10,416 bases of DNA from Patescibacteria group bacterium UBA6130 (GTDB taxonomy: Bacteria > Patescibacteriota > Microgenomatia > UBA12405 > UBA6130): NCBI GenBank assembly GCA_002428285.1, contig DIVO01000003.1, positions 1-10,416 of the forward strand, in the 5' to 3' direction. A model generated the notes under the pieces. The model had not been told where the DNA came from. It was given only the letters and a program-made list of their open reading frames with translations, and searched no databases. The position numbers were made by a program, and so were the translations under genes. This document shows positions 6,402-10,416 of the stretch, piece by piece. The number at the start of each line of letters is the position of its first letter. Within the stretch, counting starts at the first letter, position 1.

Positions 6402-7472
6402 TTGAAGAAAAATTATTCTAAAAGCATAGAAAGGAGTAATAATGTAAATACAATTCACGTTTCGGTAGGGGCGGATCATACTTTATTTCGCTTTAGGGAG
6501 GTAAATGAATTTTCATTGTCAGCTTTTCGAAATAATGAATTGTGGGCAACAACCCCAGATAGTTTCAATGATCCTTATGACACTTCTTTTGTGATCAACT
6601 ACAAGGAAGTTGAAAAGTATTTGTTTGCTGTTTTGGGAGAAGAAAATTTATTAAAATATCGTGACGAGTTAAATATCAAGACAAAATCCATTCATAAAAT
6701 TGCAGATGTTTTCATTAAGAATCTTTATTTTTTGAATCAGAAAAATTTTAGACGGCTCATAATAATATCATGTTTTTCTGAAGATATAGGCAACGAAGTA
6801 ATGTGGTCCCATTATGCCAATCAAGGAAGAGGGTTTGCCCTTGAATATGGCTATAACGATTTACAGAACATCTGCAAGTCCCAATCCAGAAACACTTTGG
6901 ATTTGGTCAAGGATATGGCTGAGGTTTTTCCTTTCCTTAAGGATATGTTTGAGCCAAGCAAGACTGATGAGATTCTAGATCAATATGGAGTAAAGCCAGT
7001 TATTTATGAAACTTCAAAATACAACGCAACCAAATTATTAATTTACGCAATTGACAATATCAAATTTTACTTGGAAAACAATTTGACAAATCCAATGGAT
7101 GTATTCAATAAAATATTTGCTCAGAACCCCCCATTAACACCCGACCAAGTAAGATCCATGAATGATTCAATAGCATTTATAAAAAATGCAAATTGGTCAT
7201 ATGAGAAGGAGTGGAGACTAGTCTGCCCGTTTCCTTCATATGATTGGATCAAAATAAACGATAACCATTTTTGCTTAGGAAAGATAAAACCGATTTCGAT
7301 ATACTTTGGTGAATTCATGTCTGATTTCAACAAAGCTACACTTATGCTCATTGCAAAGAACTGCGGGTTAAAAATAAACCAGATGGTTTCTGATCATAAG
7401 CGAATGACCAGACAACTATCATATAAATCAGTGTCCAATCAGGAAATTGAATTGTTTTTATCAAAACTATAG
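6402..7472 (+). CDS. DUF2971 family protein
   Basis: The protein has 356 aa. The TTG at 6402 is the only sensible start: GAGGTGG (6391-6397) precedes it, an in-frame TGA at 6390-6392 closes the frame above, and no early ATG exists. DUF2971 hallmarks appear in order: LFRFREVNEFSLSAFRNNEL (28-47) with WATTPDSFNDPYD (48-60), CFSE (124-127), MWSHYANQGRGFALEY (134-149), and WSYEKEWRLVCP (265-276). The conserved W-S-H-Y and E-x-E-W-R residues look catalytic or ligand-binding, but the biochemical role of the family is not established to my knowledge. Members turn up frequently in accessory and defence regions. There are no membrane segments. It follows the interrupted small gene by 77 nt without a clear own promoter, so it may have been co-transcribed with it, and it is the last protein gene before the tRNA scar. 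Confidence 0.85.
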   Translation: MKKNYSKSIERSNNVNTIHVSVGADHTLFRFREVNEFSLSAFRNNELWATTPDSFNDPYDTSFVINYKEVEKYLFAVLGEENLLKYRDELNIKTKSIHKIADVFIKNLYFLNQKNFRRLIIISCFSEDIGNEVMWSHYANQGRGFALEYGYNDLQNICKSQSRNTLDLVKDMAEVFPFLKDMFEPSKTDEILDQYGVKPVIYETSKYNATKLLIYAIDNIKFYLENNLTNPMDVFNKIFAQNPPLTPDQVRSMNDSIAFIKNANWSYEKEWRLVCPFPSYDWIKINDNHFCLGKIKPISIYFGEFMSDFNKATLMLIAKNCGLKINQMVSDHKRMTRQLSYKSVSNQEIELFLSKL

Positions 7473-7512
7473 TTGAAACAATTATGAAAAAGCAGTTTCA
7501 TTACAAATCAAT

Positions 7513-7580
7513 GTGAAAAACTACAAGTACAAACAGGAGGGGCTTACTGCACCGAAAATTATCCCTTGTCAGTTTTTCGC
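7513..7580 (+). other. 15-bp hairpin with Shine-Dalgarno loop, possible small RNA or remnant leader
   Basis: 7513-7527 (GTGAAAAACTACAAG) pairs with 7565-7580 over 15 positions, with one G-T pair and one bulged C (7570). The 37-nt loop carries AGGAGGGG (7535-7542), a very strong ribosome site. No ATG, GTG or TTG follows it at normal spacing. A CTG at 7547 would open 17 codons (LHRKLSLVSFSLLFIRA) to TAG at 7598-7600. A T-rich stretch (TTCTTTTTATT, 7581-7591) follows the stem, so a terminator-like or small-RNA role is possible. Confidence 0.35.
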
Positions 7581-7607
7581 TTCTTTTTATTAGGGCTTAG
7601 TTCATGC

Positions 7608-7632
7608 TCGTTTTTTCCCAAATAAAAAACGA
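7608..7632. repeat. 9-bp inverted repeat abutting the tRNA fragment
   Basis: TCGTTTTTT (7608-7616) and AAAAAACGA (7624-7632) are exact inverted repeats around a 7-nt loop. The right arm ends at the base before the tRNA-Arg fragment. It may be the terminator of leftward or rightward transcripts at the element end, or an integrase/excisionase arm site. Confidence 0.4.
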
Positions 7633-7682
7633 ATGGACTTCTAAGCCGTCGGTCAAAGGTTCGAATCCTATTCAGGACGCCA
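7633..7682 (+). pseudogene. tRNA-Arg(TCT) 3' fragment, probable attachment-site scar
   Basis: The sequence reads as the 3' two-thirds of a tRNA: anticodon arm (7633-7649) with loop CTTCTAA and anticodon TCT at 7640-7642, variable loop CGGTC, T arm with TTCGAAT loop (7660-7666), acceptor strand TCAGGAC, discriminator G and encoded CCA (7680-7682). The matching 5' acceptor (GTCCTGA) and D arm are not found upstream. The stems carry mismatches (A7637-G7645 in the anticodon stem, A7656-A7670 in the T stem), so it is no longer a working tRNA. Integrases of genomic islands and phages commonly insert in the 3' half of tRNA genes and leave a copy like this at the far end. With the tRNA on the + strand, the inserted element lies to the left. 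Confidence 0.7.
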
Positions 7683-7824
7683 AATTGAAATTTTGAAGTG
7701 CTGTCATTGAAAAATGGTGGAATTTTTTTATAATGTCTTATTTTTAGTTATAAAAATTGAAGTTCAATGATATAATTAACCTAAATTAGGCTTTTGGAGA
7801 AAATAAGAACGAGCCAAATCTTAT
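7683..7824. other. Junction spacer with promoter-like site and small palindrome
   Basis: No gene is seen. TGATATAAT (7768-7776) is an exact extended -10, and the palindrome CCTAA-A-TTAGG (7780-7790) lies near its expected start point, as an operator would. GGAG (7795-7798) follows but has no start codon at usable distance. These could be the leftover promoter of a gene lost or displaced at the island junction. Confidence 0.3.
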
Positions 7825-8109
7825 TTGTTGACACTTGAATTCATTGGATTCCTTCCGGTTTTCACTACCGGGGATACCGGGATCCATTTTTGGAAAATAA
7901 ACGGAAACAAACGCCGGATCGAATTCTCCAACGGCGGGACGCACCTGAATGAAAGAAGTATCCAGCCGGGTTCTTCTTTTTTTATCGGAAAATCAGCGTT
8001 GGTTACCACGGAACAACTCTTAAAAACCACTCTTTTCCTGAAAAACTTTCATGGAAGTTCAAATGGACAAGCCCCCTTTCCTATGATAGAATACAATTAT
8101 CAAAGATGA
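7825..8109 (+). CDS. Doubtful ORF, possible gene remnant ahead of the polymerase
   Basis: A 94-codon frame opens at TTG 7825 (or 7828) without a ribosome site close enough to support either. The middle part (TTGDTGIHFWKINGNKRRIE) has codon use like the polymerase gene that follows, with GGC, ATC, AAC and CGC codons. The end is less coding-like and overlaps the polymerase promoter. I recognise no family. It may be the tail of a chromosomal gene cut by the island insertion, or chance. The opposite strand is also open here but looks no better. Confidence 0.22.
   Translation: MLTLEFIGFLPVFTTGDTGIHFWKINGNKRRIEFSNGGTHLNERSIQPGSSFFIGKSALVTTEQLLKTTLFLKNFHGSSNGQAPFPMIEYNYQR
8064..8092 (+). promoter_or_regulatory. 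Promoter of the uvrX-yolD operon
   Basis: TGGACA (8064-8069) and TAGAAT (8087-8092) are spaced 17 bp apart, and TGA precedes the -10 (extended -10). The start ATG at 8126 is 33 nt further on. No LexA/DinR box (CGAACN4GTTCG) is visible around it, so SOS control, common for this operon type, is not supported here. Confidence 0.6.
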
Positions 8110-8125
8110 ATCGCGGTGATGAGGG

Positions 8126-9373
8126 ATGGTTGTTTTTTGCATTGATTTAAAAAGCTTTTATGCATCCGTCGAATGCTCGCTTCGAGGATTGGACCCTTTT
8201 TTGGTTGACCTGGTGGTCGCAGACAAGGAACGGGGAAGTGGATCGATCGTCCTGGCGGTCACCCCGCATTTGAAAAAGATGGGTGTTCAGTCCCGCTGCC
8301 GGATCTTTGATCTTCCCAAAAACGTAGACATCATCTATGCGAAACCGCGGATGAAGCGCTACATTGAATTCTCTTGTCTCATCTATGACATTTATTTGAA
8401 ATACGTATCCGAAGAAGACGTTCATGTCTACAGCGTCGACGAAGCCTTTCTCGATCTGACCACTTATCTAAAATATTACCAGGTATCCGCCGAGGAGATC
8501 GCCGGCCGAATCATCAAAGACATCTTTCTGAAAACCAAAATAACCGCCAGTTGCGGCATCGGGGACAACATGTTTTTGGCCAAAGTCGCTTTGGACTGCC
8601 TGGCGAAGAAAAGCCCGACGAACATTGCCTATCTGAATCCCGAGCTTTTTAAAGAAAAGCTTTGGGACCTGCGGCCGATTTCCGAGATTTGGGGGATCGG
8701 ATTTCGGACCGAAAAACGCTTGGCGAAGATGGGAATATACTGCCTGCGCGATCTGGCCAATCATCCGGTCGAAAAATTGGAAAAACAATTCGGGATCGTC
8801 GGCAGCGAACTTCATGATCACGCCATGGGAATTGAAAGAACAACGGTCGCGGAAGCCCGCAATTACCTCCCCGAAAGCACGTCTTTCGGACACGGGCAAT
8901 CGCTTTACGAAGATTACAACCAAGAAGAACTGAAGATCGTTCTGACGGAGATGGTTGACGAACTGGTCACCGAGCTGATCACCAAAAAGCGCTGCTGCCA
9001 ACTGATCGGTTTGGGGATCGGTTATTCCAAAGCGGCCGGAGGCGGGTTTTTCCGTCAGCTGACTTTTGATTGCAAAACCAACAGCCGGAAGAAGATTCTG
9101 GACGGATTTTTAAGTCTTTATGAAAACAATGTGGCAGATCAGCCGATCCGCAGCGTTGCCGTACGGGTGGGCCGACTGTCCAACGAGGATTTCACGCAAG
9201 GAGACATTTTCACCGACGCCGAAGGATCCAAAAAAGAACACGACTTATTTCAGGCCATCGGGGAGATCAAAAACCGCTACGGAAAAGATGCGGTCACGAT
9301 GGCGGCGAGCAAATCCCAAAAAGGGACGCTCATCAAAAGAAGCAAACTGATCGGAGGACACAATGCGGAATGA
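8126..9373 (+). CDS. uvrX: UvrX-type Y-family DNA polymerase (lesion bypass)
   Basis: This 415 aa protein copies past damaged template bases. The ATG at 8126 follows GGTGAT (8115-8120), and an in-frame TGA (8120-8122) rules out an earlier start. Palm residues are intact: D7 in CIDLKSFYASVE and D105-E106 in YSVDEAFLD form the metal site, and Y12 is the steric-gate position that excludes ribonucleotides. CGIGDNMFLAKVALD (143-157) is typical, and the helix-hairpin-helix thumb lies at about 180-220 (LWDLRPISEIWGIG). The little finger follows to about 355. QGDIF (358-362) resembles the QLSLF beta-clamp binding motif. The C-terminal GTLIKRSKLIGGH matches the Bacillus UvrX/YqjW branch rather than DinB. 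It overlaps the YolD-like gene by 11 nt, as in the uvrX-yolD and yqjW-yqjX pairs. Higher GC than the left half suits native chromosome. Confidence 0.93.
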   Translation: MVVFCIDLKSFYASVECSLRGLDPFLVDLVVADKERGSGSIVLAVTPHLKKMGVQSRCRIFDLPKNVDIIYAKPRMKRYIEFSCLIYDIYLKYVSEEDVHVYSVDEAFLDLTTYLKYYQVSAEEIAGRIIKDIFLKTKITASCGIGDNMFLAKVALDCLAKKSPTNIAYLNPELFKEKLWDLRPISEIWGIGFRTEKRLAKMGIYCLRDLANHPVEKLEKQFGIVGSELHDHAMGIERTTVAEARNYLPESTSFGHGQSLYEDYNQEELKIVLTEMVDELVTELITKKRCCQLIGLGIGYSKAAGGGFFRQLTFDCKTNSRKKILDGFLSLYENNVADQPIRSVAVRVGRLSNEDFTQGDIFTDAEGSKKEHDLFQAIGEIKNRYGKDAVTMAASKSQKGTLIKRSKLIGGHNAE

Positions 9374-9695
9374 GGACAACAAGGGAAGAAAAGGAAAATG
9401 GCAACCGTTTGACGGGCTTGAGGGCTACAAGAACTCCATTCGAAGCGTTGTAACCGAACGCGAGAAAATACCCAAGCCGGTTCTTCTTCCCGACGAATTG
9501 GAAATTCTAAATGAAAAACTGAAGGCGGCCATCAGCCAAAACGCCGAGGTGACGGTTTCCTATTACCAGGGCGGATCCATCCGGGCGGTCTTCGGAAAGA
9601 TCACCAAAGTCGAGGCGGTGAACAAAGAGATCACCGTCGGTTCCGAAAAAATCAAAATTGCCATGATTACCAAGATCAGCGACGAAAGCTTGTAA
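9363..9695 (+). CDS. YolD-like protein
   Basis: The 110 aa protein starts at an ATG within the end of the polymerase gene, with GGAGG (9353-9357) upstream, so translation is likely coupled. It fits the YolD-like family: the N-terminal KWQPFDGLEGYKNSI, a proline-rich hinge (KIPKPVLLPDELEILNEKL), then a small beta domain (AEVTVSYYQGGSIRAVFGKI, followed by KEITVGSEKIKIAMITKIS). In Bacillota such proteins are encoded next to UmuC/UvrX-type polymerases and are thought to act as a UmuD-like partner, though the fold is different and no self-cleavage site is present. Length is normal for the family and the gene appears intact. Confidence 0.85.
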   Translation: MRNEDNKGRKGKWQPFDGLEGYKNSIRSVVTEREKIPKPVLLPDELEILNEKLKAAISQNAEVTVSYYQGGSIRAVFGKITKVEAVNKEITVGSEKIKIAMITKISDESL

Positions 9696-9759
9696 GTTGC
9701 GGTTTTCTTTGGGCCTGATCTAATGTAATGGTAAAGACTAACTTTTCCAAGAGACACAA

Positions 9760-10361
9760 ATGAAAAAGGATTTATCGACATATTAAAAAATCGGCGCAGC
9801 CGATATGCGCTGACCAAAGAATCGACGATCAGCGACGACGAGACCGTTAGCCTCGTTAAAGAAACGCTCTTGCACACGCCGTCGGCTTTCAATTCCCAAT
9901 CCGGGCGGGCCGTGGTTTTGTTCGGGGAAGAACATGACGCGCTTTGGGACATCGTTACCGAAGAACTTCGCAAACTAGTTCCCGCGGATCGCTTCGGTCC
10001 GACTACGGACAAAATGAAAATGTTTCGGACTTCCCCATGGGACCATCCTGTTCTTTGAAGATCAGGACGTCATCAAAGATTTGCCGACCCGGTTTCCGAA
10101 GTATGAAGACGTTTTTCCGGTGTGGTCTTATAAGGAGCCGGGATACTGAATTTCACGGTTTGGACGGCTTTGGCCGAAAAAGGCTTCGGCGCTTCCCTAC
10201 AACATTACAATCCGATCATCGATGAAGCGGTTGCCAAACATTTCAATTTGTTGCCAAGCGGGAAACTGATCGCCCAGATGCCATTCGGAGTTCCGGCCGC
10301 AAATCCGGAAGCCAAAACCTTTCTTCCCGTTGAATCGCGGGTCAAGGTCTTTGGGAAATGA
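9760..10361 (+). pseudogene. Nitroreductase-family (FMN oxidoreductase) gene with three frameshifts
   Basis: Joined across three frame changes, the region encodes a roughly 200 aa FMN-dependent nitroreductase-family protein of normal length. Segment 1 begins ATG 9760 (MKKD), and the frame moves near 9770 (one base missing) to FIDILKNRRSRYALTKES and HTPSAFNSQSGRAVVLFGEE. The second change sits in the CCCC run at 10033-10036 (one base extra), giving GTILFFEDQDVIKDL and FPKYEDVFPVWSYKEPG. The third is near 10140 (one base missing), leading to NFTVWTALAEKGFGASLQHY, NPIID, LIAQMPFG and the stop at 10359-10361. SAFNSQSGR contributes to FMN binding in the family, and GASLQHYNP is a typical family motif. 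Every intact motif is in order, so decay is recent; the polymerase next door has no such errors, which argues against generally poor sequence. The gene would not make a full product as read. Confidence 0.8.
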
Positions 10362-10366
10362 TTTCA

Positions 10367-10396
10367 GAGCTTTGACAAAGTCAACGCTCATTTTTT
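10367..10396 (+). terminator. Intrinsic terminator after the nitroreductase pseudogene
   Basis: GAGCTTTGAC (10367-10376) pairs with GTCAACGCTC (10380-10389) with one T-C mismatch around an AAA loop, followed by CA and six T (10391-10396). This is a good Rho-independent terminator for the + strand. Confidence 0.7.
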
Positions 10397-10416
10397 CTTG
10401 CAATAAAATGGGACAA

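Noticed and set aside
7633..7682. Functional tRNA-Arg gene
   Set aside because: The 5' acceptor strand and D arm are missing and two stem mismatches are present.
8030..8125. LexA/DinR operator ahead of uvrX
   Set aside because: No CGAACN4GTTCG-like sequence was found; GTTC at 8057-8060 has no partner half-site at the right spacing.
8468..9001. Long open frame on the - strand (177 codons) inside the polymerase gene
   Set aside because: It is antisense to conserved UvrX motifs; open antisense frames are common in GC-rich codon usage, and it shows no ribosome site or recognisable domain.
9563..10012. Open frame on the - strand (149 codons) spanning yolD and the pseudogene
   Set aside because: It crosses two recognised sense genes and its translation has no family-like motif; treated as a shadow frame.
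1..10416. CRISPR array or other tandem repeat array
   Set aside because: No regularly spaced direct repeats were seen; only short inverted repeats and one imperfect 14-mer pair.

Overview
The window looks like a Bacillota (Firmicutes) or closely related low-GC Gram-positive chromosome. Shine-Dalgarno sites are strong (GGAGG type), most promoters are extended -10 (TGnTATAAT), TGA is used only as stop, and a Bacillus-type UvrX/YolD lesion-bypass operon is present. Two compositionally different halves meet near base 7683. Hand counts of single 60-base lines give about 35-37% GC on the left (around 2941 and 5581) and about 52% on the right (around 8701).

Left half (1-7632), AT-rich accessory DNA. 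A 5'-truncated gene of unknown function (to 1222) is followed by two consecutive transcription units that together look like an undescribed defence or stress module. Unit A (promoter near 1350) holds a 37-codon leader ORF that overlaps, by 8 nt, a PD-(D/E)XK-type nuclease (1488-2528), and then a WYL-domain transcription regulator (2576-3484). A perfect 14-bp hairpin lies over the regulator's stop codon. Unit B (promoter near 3537) holds a soluble FtsH-like AAA+/M41 zinc metalloprotease without membrane segments and with both pore loops lost or shortened (3573-4892). It overlaps by 8 nt a second predicted PD-(D/E)XK enzyme resembling the PGN_0703 putative restriction endonucleases (4885-5847). 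The two promoters share a 13-base -10/discriminator sequence (12/13 identical) and an identical upstream 11-mer, which suggests common control, perhaps by the WYL protein. Next come a small gene interrupted by one in-frame TAA (6019-6324) and a DUF2971 protein (6402-7472), a family often met in accessory and defence regions.

Boundary (7473-7824). There is no convincing protein gene here. It holds a 15-bp hairpin with a strong Shine-Dalgarno sequence in its loop (7513-7580), a second hairpin (7608-7632) and, directly abutting it, the 3' part of a tRNA-Arg(TCT) ending in CCA (7633-7682) without its 5' half. Such a fragment is the usual scar of an integrase-mediated insertion into a tRNA gene. 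Its orientation implies that the mobile element lies to the left, so the nuclease/protease/DUF2971 genes would be its cargo and everything to the right would be host chromosome. No integrase is inside the window.

Right half (7683-10416), higher GC. A doubtful ORF or gene remnant (7825-8109) is followed by a UvrX-type Y-family DNA polymerase (8126-9373) with its own promoter. It overlaps a YolD-like gene (9363-9695). Last is a nitroreductase-family gene broken by three frameshifts (9760-10361), then an intrinsic terminator.

All functional statements come from reading motifs by eye; no database search was run.
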